Shown here piece by piece: positions 16,505-26,966 of a stretch of 64,000 nucleotides of DNA; the stretch's first letter is position 1, and every line of letters begins with the position of its first letter. The notes beneath the pieces are model-generated. The model made no database searches. It was given only the letters and a program-made list of their open reading frames with translations, and was not told the DNA's origin. This DNA is from Bradyrhizobium elkanii USDA 76 (GTDB taxonomy: Bacteria > Pseudomonadota > Alphaproteobacteria > Rhizobiales > Xanthobacteraceae). Where the stretch lies: contig NZ_CP066356.1 in assembly GCF_023278185.1 (NCBI RefSeq), positions 8,486,001-8,550,000 of the forward strand. Reading direction: 5' to 3'. The position numbers and the translations under genes are program-made.

Positions 16505-16937
16505 AGTCGCTTCTGCGGCATTCAGCGCTGTCAAGAAGGTGGGATTCTTGACGATCCGAGCCATCTGCGACTTCGCCGACGGCAAAAAGAATGACATGTG
16601 GCAAGAGTACGCAGCGTATTCCGCGGCTTCGTGCTTGCGAAGCTTCATTGAGTCGCGCCCAGTTTCCCTCTCGGAGGGGGCGTGGCCGAAGTCCGTTGCT
16701 TCGGTAGCGGCAACGAAGTCGCGTATTTCGATAGCTCAACGTAAGAAATTGTTCGATGAGCTGTGTACGGCGTTCGATATGGAAGAGTTTAAGAACCTTT
16801 GCTTTCTCCTGGGCGTGGACATTGACGAAATTCCCGGCGACCGCAAATCGGCCCGGGTCAGAGAGCTAATTTTACTGTTCGAGCGGCGCGATACGTTGCA
16901 CGTATTGGAGGAAGCCGTCGATGAAAGGACACGTTAA
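16497..16937 (+). pseudogene. HNH-nucleosidase-EAD protein, 3' part
   Basis: These 146 codons complete the gene that begins at 10270. The first part (SAGVASAAFSAV, FLTIRAICDFADGKKNDMWQ) is the end of the nucleosidase/phosphorylase domain, with the conserved D and K region. The last 70 residues (RKKLFDELCTAFDMEEFKNL, CFLLGVDIDEIPGD, ARVRELILLFERRDTL) resemble an effector-associated, death-like domain: L-x-x-F, a helix with LCF(D)LGVD, then a helix ending in ERR. EADs mediate homotypic coupling between proteins of multi-gene conflict systems. The exact EAD class is uncertain. The 235 bases after the stop are without recognisable features. Confidence 0.8.
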
Positions 16938-17186
16938 CGGAAAACCTGAGCATTCAGGCTGATGCTTTCGGCGGTGTCCGTAAGCCGTCGATACGCACTG
17001 AAATGCATGTCACGGACAGATCGGGCATTGAAACAAGGACTCCAATCGAAGCGGCCAGGACCGAGCGTGAACTCTCGTGACTATCACGAACAATCACCCA
17101 CTACATGCCCCAGTCTCCGCCTCCTACAGCTCGATCAGAATCTAAAATAACAGCAAACTCAAATAGATAATAGACGCCGCAGGCTC

Positions 17187-17348
17187 ATGCACAACCATCC
17201 CTCCGGCGACCCGACGCCGTCGCAGGCCGACATCCAGATGACGAAAGCCATCGTCGACATCGCCAAGCCGCTCGGGATCGCCGTGCATGATCACATCATC
17301 GTCGGCAAGAACGGGCATACCAGCTTCAAGGGCATGCGGCTGATGTGA
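17187..17348 (+). pseudogene. radC: radC 3' remnant (JAB/MPN domain)
   Basis: The frame [20 protein letters not shown], followed by [20 protein letters not shown] and ending at a TGA, is the C-terminal third of RadC, including the JAB motif HxHPxGDxxPS. The codons before it (RRRL) do not match RadC, so the gene is cut just at the metal-binding motif. RadC proteins are usually 220-240 aa; only about 53 remain. The break marks the boundary between the accessory island and the chromosome. Confidence 0.85.
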
Positions 17349-17372
17349 GGATTGCACTCAACAAGCTCCGCC

Positions 17373-17416
17373 GTCGTCCCGGCCTAGTGCGCAATTGCGC
17401 ACTAGGCCGGGACGAC
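17373..17416. repeat. perfect 44-bp palindrome downstream of radC remnant
   Basis: The sequence is self-complementary over 22+22 nt with centre GCGCAATTGCGC and outer arms GTCGTCCCGGCC / GGCCGGGACGAC. It lies 24 nt after the radC stop. The arms resemble the dispersed GTCGTCCCGGC repeat also seen near 63.3 kb. It may act as a transcription terminator or be a repeat-element copy; there is no T-run. Confidence 0.8.
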
Positions 17417-17613
17417 AGTGAATATGTTGAGGGCTTTGTGAGTCACACATCCCCTTCGTATGCCCCGAATGACGAACGGAGAGAGCGGCGCCGCGTTTGA
17501 ACTGTCACACAGGCCAGGGGCAAACTCTCCTAAAATGACCCATGCAACGTTTTCTGCGCGACGGCGTTTGTTGCAGATTGATCTGACGGCCTGTCAGGGG
17601 CTTTGGGGGACCG

Positions 17614-19731
17614 ATGTCCGATTACGTCATTGAGGAAGGGCTGCCCTATCCGCTGGGTGCCCATTGGAGCGGCCACGGCACCAATTTCGCGGTGTTTTCC
17701 GCCAACGCCACCAAGGTCGAGGTCTGCTTGTTCGACGGCGAGCGCGAGACGCACCGCTTCGAGCTGCCCGAATATACCGACCAGGTGTTTCACGGCTTCA
17801 TCAACGGCGTGCAGCCGGGGACGTTCTACGGCTATCGCGTTTACGGGCCCTACCAGCCGGACGGCGGCCACCGCTTCAATCCGAACAAGCTGCTGCTCGA
17901 TCCCTACGCCTGCGCCCATGCCGGCAGCCTGACGTGGAATCCGGCGGTGTTCGGCTACAAGATGGAAAGCGGCGACGACCTCACCTTCGACGAGCGCGAC
18001 AGCGCGCCGTTCATGCCGAAATGCGTGGTGGTCGATCCCAATTTCGACTGGATCCAGGAGGCGCAGCGGCAGGACGTGCATTGGGACGAGACCGTGGTCT
18101 ACGAGACCCACGTCAAGGGGTTCACCAAACAGCACCCGGGCATCGACGAACATTTGCGCGGCACCTATGCCGGCTTCGGCTCGAACGCCGCGATCGACCA
18201 TCTCAAGGCGCTCGGCATCACCTCGGTCGAGCTACTGCCGGTGCATTCCTTCATCAACGACAGCAACCTGCTCGACAAGCGCCTCACCAATTACTGGGGC
18301 TACAACACCATCGGCTTCTTCGCGCCGGATCCGCGCTACGCCGCCGACGTGCCGAACAGCCTGCGCGAATTCAAGGAGATGGTGTCGCGGCTGCATGGCG
18401 CCGGCCTCGAGGTGATCCTCGACGTCGTCTACAACCACACCGCCGAAGGCAATGAGCGCGGCCCGACGCTGTCGTTCAAGGGCATCGACAATGCGAGCTA
18501 TTACCGGCTGCTGCCCGACAAGCGGCGCTACTACATCAACGACACCGGCACCGGCAACACGGTGAACCTGTCGCATCCGCGGGTGATCCAGATGGTGATG
18601 GACAGCCTGCGCTACTGGGCCGGCCACATGCATGTCGACGGCTTCCGCTTCGATCTCGGCACCATCCTGGCGCGCGAGGTCTACGGCTTCGACGAGCAGT
18701 CCGGCTTCCTCAAGGCGATGAACCAGGACCCGCTGCTCGCGACCGTCAAGCTGATCGCCGAGCCCTGGGACTGCGGCCCCGGCGGCTACCAGGTCGGCGG
18801 CTTCCCGGCCGGCTGGGCGGAATGGAACGACAAATACCGCAACGTCGTGCGCGATTTCTGGCGCGGCGAGGCGGCACCCGGCAGCCTGGCGCCGCGGCTG
18901 CTCGGCTCGCACGACGTGTTCAACCGCGAGGGCCGCCGCACCTGGGCCAGCGTCAACTTCATCACCGCCCATGACGGGTTCACGCTGAACGACTGGGCGA
19001 GCTACAACAACAAGCACAATGAGGCCAACGGCGAGCGCAACAACGACGGCTCGTCGGACAACCATTCCTGGAATTGCGGCGCCGAGGGCCCGACCGACAA
19101 TCCGGATATCCGCACTTTGCGCGAACGGCAGAAGCGCAACATGCTGGCGACGCTGCTGGCTTCGCAGGGCACGCCGATGCTGCTCGGCGGCGACGAGTTC
19201 GGCCGAACCCAGCGCGGCAACAACAATGCGTACTGCCAGGACAACGACATCTCGTGGTTCGACTGGAATTTTTCCGACGACGCCGGAAAGCTGCTCGCCT
19301 TCACCAGGCGGATGATCAAGCTGCGGCGCGACTACCCGATCCTGCGCCGCAGCCGCTTCCTCTCCGGCGATCGCGATTCCCAACTCGAGATCCGCGACGT
19401 GGTCTGGATCAGCACGGCAGGCGCCGAGATGACACAGGCCGACTGGACCACCGGCTGGATCAAATGTTTCGGCGTCGTGCTCGACGGCCGCGCCCGCAAG
19501 ACCGCGATCGCGCGCGCGGGGGAGGACGACACCGTGCTTGTCATCCTCAACAGCTATGAGGACGAGGTCGACTTCAAGCTGCCGCCGACGTCAGCCGGCC
19601 CGCACTGGTCGCTGCTGCTCGACACCAACGCGCCGGAACAGCCGGCGGGCGCGCAGTTTGCGTTCGACGGCACGTACAAGGCGGTGGGGCGTTCGTTCGT
19701 ACTGCTTACGGCTAATCAGCCCAGAGCATGA
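17614..19731 (+). CDS. glgX: glycogen debranching enzyme GlgX
   Basis: The 705-aa GH13 isoamylase-type enzyme hydrolyses alpha-1,6 branches of phosphorylase-trimmed glycogen in the cytoplasm. Order: N-terminal CBM48-like domain (YPLGAHWSGHGTNFAVFSAN), then the catalytic barrel with VYETHVKGFT, DVVYNHTAEG, the nucleophile in GFRFDL (D347), the acid in LIAEPWDCG (E383) and the third acidic residue in ITAHDGF (D454). Length is normal for GlgX. The ATG follows GGGGGA. No other glycogen gene is adjacent in the window; the radC scar is directly upstream. Confidence 0.96.
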   Translation: MSDYVIEEGLPYPLGAHWSGHGTNFAVFSANATKVEVCLFDGERETHRFELPEYTDQVFHGFINGVQPGTFYGYRVYGPYQPDGGHRFNPNKLLLDPYACAHAGSLTWNPAVFGYKMESGDDLTFDERDSAPFMPKCVVVDPNFDWIQEAQRQDVHWDETVVYETHVKGFTKQHPGIDEHLRGTYAGFGSNAAIDHLKALGITSVELLPVHSFINDSNLLDKRLTNYWGYNTIGFFAPDPRYAADVPNSLREFKEMVSRLHGAGLEVILDVVYNHTAEGNERGPTLSFKGIDNASYYRLLPDKRRYYINDTGTGNTVNLSHPRVIQMVMDSLRYWAGHMHVDGFRFDLGTILAREVYGFDEQSGFLKAMNQDPLLATVKLIAEPWDCGPGGYQVGGFPAGWAEWNDKYRNVVRDFWRGEAAPGSLAPRLLGSHDVFNREGRRTWASVNFITAHDGFTLNDWASYNNKHNEANGERNNDGSSDNHSWNCGAEGPTDNPDIRTLRERQKRNMLATLLASQGTPMLLGGDEFGRTQRGNNNAYCQDNDISWFDWNFSDDAGKLLAFTRRMIKLRRDYPILRRSRFLSGDRDSQLEIRDVVWISTAGAEMTQADWTTGWIKCFGVVLDGRARKTAIARAGEDDTVLVILNSYEDEVDFKLPPTSAGPHWSLLLDTNAPEQPAGAQFAFDGTYKAVGRSFVLLTANQPRA

Positions 19732-19765
19732 TGCTGTAGATCGAATGGCGGCCGCGCAGGGGTTG

Positions 19766-19792
19766 CGCCCCCTCTCCCGCTTGCGGGGGAGG
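19766..19792. repeat. short palindromic dispersed repeat after glgX
   Basis: CCCCTCTCCCGC-TTGCGGGGGAGG forms a hairpin of the type scattered between Bradyrhizobium genes. It may terminate glgX transcription. The rest of the 198-bp gap is GC-rich with no other signal. Confidence 0.5.
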
Positions 19793-19929
19793 TCGAATTG
19801 AGTCGGCGGCCCGCGCGCCCACTCCACTGCCTCCCCCCAAAACGCCCCCGCCCCGCGACCCCGCCGGCCAATTGACATTCGGCCGCGGACTGCCAGACTT
19901 CGCGGAAAATTAGGGGTGGAGACCTCTGG

Positions 19930-21795
<1,866 letters not shown>

Positions 21796-21878
21796 ACCAG
21801 AACGGCTCCCGCTGTTCCGGCGGTACGGGAAAGGTGATATCGTACGGCTTTCGCCTTCAGCGCCACGGAGCGGGTCAC

Positions 21879-23462
21879 ATGACACGGTTTCCCCTCGCTG
21901 TGGTCGTTGGCCTCATTGCCGCGACCATTTCGCAGCCTGCCGCCTCGGATTCTACTGAGCAACGATTGGGCAAAGTCCATTTCGTGACATCCTGCAAGCC
22001 TGAAGCGCAGGAGCTGTTCGATCGCGCCATGCTGTATCAGCATTCGTTCTGGTACAGCGCGTCGCGGCGCACCTTCGAGGAGGTGCTGGAGGCGGACCCG
22101 CAATGCGCCATCGCCTATTGGGGCATCGCGCTCAGCTATCTCTACAATCCGCACGCGCCGCCGCCGCCGGAAAACCTTCCGCTCGGCCTTGCGGCTGCGA
22201 AAAAAGGTCAGGCGCTGAATGCCGGCACCCCGCGCGAGCGGGAATACATCGATGCGATCGCGGCGATGTATGTCGACTACGACAAGGTCGATCACCGCAC
22301 CCGCGTGCAGCGATTCCTCGCGGCCGAAGAGCAGGTCGCGGCGCATTATGCCGACGATGACGAGGCGCAGATCGCCTATGCGATCACGCTCAACGTCGCG
22401 GCGTCGCCGGCCGACAAGACCTACGCCAACCAGCTGAAGGGCGCGGCGCTGCTCGAACCGATCTTCAAGCGCCAGCCCGAGCACCCCGGCATCGCCCACT
22501 ATCTGATCCATCTCTACGACTACCCGGCACTCGCGGCGAAAGGCCTTCCCGCGGCGATGCGCTATGCCAAGATCGCCGAACACGCGCCGCATGCCCAGCA
22601 CATGCCGTCGCACATCTTCACGCGCGTCGGCTACTGGAAGGAGTCGATCGCCTCGAACAAGGAATCCGCGCGCATCGCCAAGGAAGACGGTGAGCAGCAG
22701 GACCAGGCGCACGCGATGGACTATCTGGTCTATGCCTATCTGCAGCTGGGCCAGGACAAGGAGGCGCGTGCGGTGATCGACGAGCTCGGCAAGCTCCAGT
22801 TCAAGCTCGACCGGTTCGCAGGCCCCTTCGCGGTGGCGGCAAGCCAGGCCCGCTATGTCTTCGAACGCGGCGATTGGAAGGGAGCCGCCGCGCTTGAAGT
22901 GCATCCGACCAAATACGCCTATGCTGACGCCATCACCTATTTCGCCCGCGCGGTCGGCGCTGCGCGCTCCGGCGACCCGGCCGCCGCCAAGGCCGATGTC
23001 GCCAAGCTGGTCGAGCTGCGCGACAAGTTGAAGGACGCCAAGGACGCCTACTGGTCCAACATCGTCGACATCCAGCAGCAGATCGCGAGCGCCTGGGTGC
23101 TGTACGCGGAAGGCAAGTACGATGAGGCGCTCGGCGCGATGAACGCCGCCGCGGAGGCGGAAGACAAGACCGAGAAACATCCCGTCACGCCGGGACCGCT
23201 GGCGCCGGCGCGAGAGCTCTACGCCGCGATGCTGCTCGATCGCGGCATGGCCAGGGAGGCGCTCGCCGCCTATGAAGCCGTGCTCAAGAAGGAGCCCAAC
23301 CGGCTGGCGACTTATCTCGGCATGATCAAGAGCGCCAAGGCGACCGGCGATCAGGCCAAGACCCGGGAATGCGCTGATCAGATTGCCCGGCTCACCGCGG
23401 ATGCCGATCTGTCGCGGCCGGAGCTGATCGAATTGCGCCAGACGACCGGAAGCAAGCTGTGA
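21879..23462 (+). CDS. secreted tetratricopeptide-repeat protein
   Basis: The product is about 527 aa from the ATG preceded by GGAGCGGG. An N-terminal signal peptide (FPLAVVVGLIAATISQPAAS) is followed by repeated helical pairs (AIAYWGIALSYLYNP, DQAHAMDYLVYAYLQLGQDK, ALAAYEAVLKKEPNRLATYL) that fit TPR or Sel1-like folding. HMPSHIFTRVGYWKESI is a conserved motif of a bacterial TPR family of unknown function. It probably acts in the periplasm. The stop overlaps the next start (TGATG), so the two are coupled. Confidence 0.8.
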   Translation: MTRFPLAVVVGLIAATISQPAASDSTEQRLGKVHFVTSCKPEAQELFDRAMLYQHSFWYSASRRTFEEVLEADPQCAIAYWGIALSYLYNPHAPPPPENLPLGLAAAKKGQALNAGTPREREYIDAIAAMYVDYDKVDHRTRVQRFLAAEEQVAAHYADDDEAQIAYAITLNVAASPADKTYANQLKGAALLEPIFKRQPEHPGIAHYLIHLYDYPALAAKGLPAAMRYAKIAEHAPHAQHMPSHIFTRVGYWKESIASNKESARIAKEDGEQQDQAHAMDYLVYAYLQLGQDKEARAVIDELGKLQFKLDRFAGPFAVAASQARYVFERGDWKGAAALEVHPTKYAYADAITYFARAVGAARSGDPAAAKADVAKLVELRDKLKDAKDAYWSNIVDIQQQIASAWVLYAEGKYDEALGAMNAAAEAEDKTEKHPVTPGPLAPARELYAAMLLDRGMAREALAAYEAVLKKEPNRLATYLGMIKSAKATGDQAKTRECADQIARLTADADLSRPELIELRQTTGSKL

Positions 23463-23866
23463 TGCCACGGACGACATGGCGCAGCGGTGGTGCGGCGCTG
23501 CTCGGCGCCGTCGCGCTATCGCTTTGCCAGGTGCCACCGGTTGGCGCGATGGAGATCCTCGGCCAGGCCGGCGTGCTCGGCGAATGGGAGCTGACCGGAC
23601 ATCTCACCGAAAGCCCGCCGGGCGCGCCGAGGCAGTTCTCCGGACCGCTCAAGATGAAGCATGTGGGCATCTGCACGCAGGACGGGCCGGACGAACGCGC
23701 CGGAGAAATCAAGCTGCAAATCACGGGCACGGATTCGCAGGTCACCGCCGAGCTGGTGCTGGACGGCGCGCCCTGCACCTACAGCGCCCGCAAGACGCGC
23801 AATTACGAGGGCACGCTGTCCTGCGAAGGACGCCCCCCCGTCCCGCTGCTGGTGTGGCTCAAATAG
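23462..23866 (+). CDS. small secreted protein of unknown function
   Basis: The 134-aa product has a signal peptide (residues 1-30, ending VPPVGAM). Its mature part (GVLGEWELTGHLTESPPG, KMKHVGICTQDG, EIKLQITGTDSQVTAELVLD) looks like a small beta-rich domain with three cysteines (two are in GICTQ and APCTY), one or two of which could form a disulfide. It is coupled to the TPR gene and probably exported with it. I do not recognise the family. Confidence 0.65.
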   Translation: MPRTTWRSGGAALLGAVALSLCQVPPVGAMEILGQAGVLGEWELTGHLTESPPGAPRQFSGPLKMKHVGICTQDGPDERAGEIKLQITGTDSQVTAELVLDGAPCTYSARKTRNYEGTLSCEGRPPVPLLVWLK

Positions 23867-23875
23867 CCGATACCG

Positions 23876-24631
23876 TCAGGCCGCCGGCCGCGCGCGGCGC
23901 AGCCATTCGTTCAGATCAATGCCGCCGAGGCGCGCCTCGCCGAGCGGCACCAGCGAGTGCTGCTCGACCCGGCCGCCCCAGTAAAGCGCGTCAGGGTCTT
24001 TGACCACCTCACGCGGGTCGCCTTTTGCCTTCAGGTAGCGCGCCACGATCTCGTTGAACGGCGCGCGGTCGGGACCTGCGATCTCGACGATGCCGTTGCG
24101 CGGCGGCTCGAGCGCGATATCGGCGACGAGCGCGGAAACGTCCTCCGCCGCGATCGGCTGGAACAGGCCGGGCGAGAGCCTGACCGTGTTTCCGACTGCG
24201 CTCGCATCGGCGATCGCGCCGACGAATTCCATGAACTGGGTCGCGCGGATGATGGTGTAGGCAATCCCGGACGCTTCGATCAGTTTCTCCTGCGCGACCT
24301 TGGCGCGGAAGTAGCCGTTCTCGGGCGTGCGGTCGGTGCCGACGATCGACAGCGCGACATGGTGCCTGACGCCGGCCGGCTTCTCCGCCGCCAGCAGGTT
24401 GCGGCCGGAGGTCTCGAAGAATTCCATCACCGCCTTGTCCTCGAACGAGGGCGAATTGGCGAGGTCGATCACGACGGCCGCGCCGGCCAGCGCCTCCTTC
24501 AGCCCCTCGCTGGTGATCGCATTGATGCCGTTTTTCGGCGAGGCGGCGACGACCTCGTGGCCGCGCTGCCGCAGAATGGCAACGGTCTTTGAGCCGATCA
24601 GTCCGGTACCGCCGATCACAACGATCTTCAT
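23876..24631 (-). CDS. NAD(P)-binding NmrA/SDR-like protein
   Basis: The 251-aa protein has an N-terminal Rossmann motif (VVIGGTGLIGSKTVAILRQRG), followed by VVIDLANSPSFEDKAV and YTIIRATQFMEFVG typical of atypical SDR/NmrA-like proteins. It lacks the classical YxxxK catalytic pair, so it may be a redox sensor or an unusual reductase. Transcribed convergently to the secreted protein. No coupling to the flavin reductase upstream, from which it is separated by about 200 bp. Confidence 0.85.
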   Translation of the reverse strand: MKIVVIGGTGLIGSKTVAILRQRGHEVVAASPKNGINAITSEGLKEALAGAAVVIDLANSPSFEDKAVMEFFETSGRNLLAAEKPAGVRHHVALSIVGTDRTPENGYFRAKVAQEKLIEASGIAYTIIRATQFMEFVGAIADASAVGNTVRLSPGLFQPIAAEDVSALVADIALEPPRNGIVEIAGPDRAPFNEIVARYLKAKGDPREVVKDPDALYWGGRVEQHSLVPLGEARLGGIDLNEWLRRARPAA

Positions 24632-24835
24632 GGTGGGCCTCCCTTCGACGACGAGAGATTCTGGGACGCGCTTGTTTTCCGGTTGCTACCGTCAAGCGCG
24701 ATGACCGCGCCGACTTATCGGCGTATGGACGAGCGCTTATAACATGCCGCTCGCGCTTCCGGCGCGTTCGTCAAATTGATCGGGATCGGTCAGCAGTGCT
24801 GATTGACTTGAGCTGACGTGCGGTTCGTCAACCGT

Positions 24836-25390
24836 TCAGGAAAACTCGTTCCAGCTGACACGCCGCGCGTCGAGGTCGCCGAGCTCGACCGGATCATGGA
24901 TGTTGCGCACGCTCTGGAAGCCGCTGCGCAGATAGATCAACGGATCGACCGTGGTCGCGGCGCGGACGTGCTGGACCTCGCCGATGAAGATCGAATGGGT
25001 CTTGGTCTCGAGCTCCTGCGCCAGCACGCAGTCGAACGCCGCGACGGCATCCTCCAGCACCGGGGCGCCGGTGGCGCCGGTGGTCCAGCGTCCAAACGCA
25101 AAACGGTCGTCGCCGTTGACGCCCTTCTGGCCGGAGAAGGTCAGCGCCAGCAGCGCGTGGTCCTCGTTCAGGAAGTTGATGACGAAATGGCGCTCCTCGC
25201 GGATGCGCTGATGCGCGCTGGCGTTACGGTTAACGCAGACCAGCACCGAGGGCGGATTGTCCGACAGCGAGCAGGCCGAGGTCACGGTCAGGCCGGTGCG
25301 CTGCCCGGTCTCCGAGCCGACCGTCACCAGCGCGACGGCGCCCGCGCAATGGCGCATCGCCTGCTTGAAACTCTGTGCGTCGACCGTCAT
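24836..25390 (-). CDS. flavin reductase domain protein
   Basis: The 184-aa protein fits the flavin_reduct family that uses NAD(P)H to reduce FMN or FAD for a partner monooxygenase. Visible features are MRHCAGAVALVTVGSETGQR, GLTVTSACSLSDNPPSVLVC and HFVINFLNEDHALLALTFSG. The next gene on the same strand, 155 bp upstream, is a luciferase-like monooxygenase that could be the partner. A dispersed palindrome lies between them, so they may be transcribed separately. Confidence 0.9.
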   Translation of the reverse strand: MTVDAQSFKQAMRHCAGAVALVTVGSETGQRTGLTVTSACSLSDNPPSVLVCVNRNASAHQRIREERHFVINFLNEDHALLALTFSGQKGVNGDDRFAFGRWTTGATGAPVLEDAVAAFDCVLAQELETKTHSIFIGEVQHVRAATTVDPLIYLRSGFQSVRNIHDPVELGDLDARRVSWNEFS

Positions 25391-25407
25391 GCCGCAAGCC
25401 CTGTTTG

Positions 25408-25478
25408 AGCATGATCTTGCCCGGAAAACTGCTTCGCACTTTGCGCTAACGCGGCCCGCCGGGTCCGGATCATGCTTC
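25408..25478. repeat. dispersed palindromic repeat (GAGCATGATC type)
   Basis: GAGCATGATC...CCGGAAAAC opens and GGTCCGGATCATGCTTC closes an imperfect inverted repeat. The element type is common between Bradyrhizobium genes. It lies between the flavin reductase and the monooxygenase. Confidence 0.6.
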
Positions 25479-25545
25479 GGTAAAAACACTCCGTTCAAGA
25501 TATGCGAGGCGGGGTGCGAGGCAAGCCCCGCACCCCGCGCAGCTG

Positions 25546-26646
25546 TCATGCAGCCTTCTCGAACTCGGCGCCGAGATGCTTGAGTCGCGGCATCACCTCG
25601 TTCTTGAGCAGGTCCAGCGAGTGCCGCCAGGCTTCCGGCTTGTGCTTGTAGTCGAAGCCGAACACGCAGAGGACGCCGAAGCCGCCGACCTCCCGGTAGA
25701 TCTTCTCGATCTTCTCGGTGACGGTCGCGGGCGAGCCGACGATCCAATTCCGGCGCGCGCAATATTCGACGGTGACGTCGCTGTCTGGCACATCGGGCGC
25801 GTGCTTCAGATAGTCCTTGAAGCCGAAATGGCCGAGCAGCGGCAGGAAGTACTCGCTCATCATCCGGCCCATCATGTCGCCGGTCGAGAGCTTCCACGCC
25901 TCCTCGTCGGTATCCGCCACGAACACCTCGCGCACCAGCCGCCAGTCCTTGCGGCTCGGCTTGCGGCCGGTCTTGGCCGCGCCGGCCTCGACCGAGTCCC
26001 AGTGACTGCCGACATAGGCCGGGTTGAGGTTGAGGCTCATCGGGATGAAGCCGCGCTCGCCGGCCAGCTTCAGCGTGTCCGAATTCTTCGACAGGCCGGC
26101 GACGCCGATCGGCGGATGCGGGCCCTGCAACGGCTTGATGTGCGGCTTGAGGAAGTCGAACATCGTGTCCGGCTTGCTCACCGTCCAATATTTGCCCTTG
26201 TGCGTCCAGGGCCCCGGTTCGGACCACATCTTCAGGATGATCTCGAGCGCCTCGCGGGTCATGTCGCGGTTCTGGCCCGACATGCCGTCGACATTGAACA
26301 TCGCCCAGTCGCTCGGCAGGCCCGAGGCCGCGACGCCGAAGTTGAGGCGCCCGTTCGAGAGATGATCGAGCATCGCGACGCGGTTGGCGAGTTCGGCGGG
26401 ATGATGATACGGCAGCAGGAAGCCGCCGGGCCCGATGCGCAGATTCTTGGTCTGCAGCAGCGCCTGCGCCACCAGCAGATCGGGCGATGGGTGCGGCTCC
26501 CACGGCGCGGTGTGGTGTTCGCCGATCCAGGCTTCCTGGTAGCCGAGTTCGTCGAGCCAGCGCAGCGTCTGCAGGTCCCAGTCGTGGCCCTCCTTCAAGC
26601 CGCACTCCGGCGGGTGCGAGGGCATGGTGAAGTAGCCAAGCTCCAT
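25546..26646 (-). CDS. LLM-class flavin-dependent monooxygenase
   Basis: The 366-aa protein belongs to the bacterial luciferase-like family. Features are the N-terminal GYFTMP strand, EAWIGEHHTAPWEPHPSPD, FLLPYHHPAELANRVAMLDH, a nonprolyl-cis-type SNGRLNFGVAASG strand and QGPHPPIGVAGLSKNSD. These enzymes use reduced flavin from a separate reductase to oxygenate small organic compounds. Its substrate cannot be deduced. The adjacent flavin reductase is the probable electron supplier. Confidence 0.92.
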   Translation of the reverse strand: MELGYFTMPSHPPECGLKEGHDWDLQTLRWLDELGYQEAWIGEHHTAPWEPHPSPDLLVAQALLQTKNLRIGPGGFLLPYHHPAELANRVAMLDHLSNGRLNFGVAASGLPSDWAMFNVDGMSGQNRDMTREALEIILKMWSEPGPWTHKGKYWTVSKPDTMFDFLKPHIKPLQGPHPPIGVAGLSKNSDTLKLAGERGFIPMSLNLNPAYVGSHWDSVEAGAAKTGRKPSRKDWRLVREVFVADTDEEAWKLSTGDMMGRMMSEYFLPLLGHFGFKDYLKHAPDVPDSDVTVEYCARRNWIVGSPATVTEKIEKIYREVGGFGVLCVFGFDYKHKPEAWRHSLDLLKNEVMPRLKHLGAEFEKAA

Positions 26647-26859
26647 GTGCGTTTCCTTCCTTCGCGTTGGGTTCAGTCATGCAATGCGTCTTGCCGCGCA
26701 TTGCATGACGATCAGCAAGCGCTGTGCCAGCGGAGGAAGTCGCAGGGAATGGGTGGGAACGGCCGGTTTTCGGCCGGCTGGGGCCGGTCGGCGGGTTCAG
26801 GAGCGCTGCGACCGTCTCACGGTCGCGAGACGCGTCGCAATCGTGAGACGGATAATGCC

Positions 26860-26962
26860 CCTCATGGTGAGGAGCGCGAATGCGCGTCTCGAACCATGAG
26901 GCCCGTCTGTGGCCTACATCCTTCGAGACGCCCGCTATGCGGGCTCCTCAGGATGAGGGTCA
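26860..26962. repeat. dispersed Bradyrhizobium repeat with paired palindromes
   Basis: CCTCATGGTGAGGAGCGCGA and GTCTCGAACCATGAGGCC form one imperfect palindrome, and TCCTTCGAGACGCCCGCTAT with GCGGGCTCCTCAGGATGAGG a second. This two-part repeat is typical of intergenic regions in the genus. It fills most of the 320-bp gap between the monooxygenase gene and the mscS stop; the remainder is also palindrome-rich (GAGACGCGTCGCAATCGTGAG). Confidence 0.65.
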
Positions 26963-26966
26963 GGAA

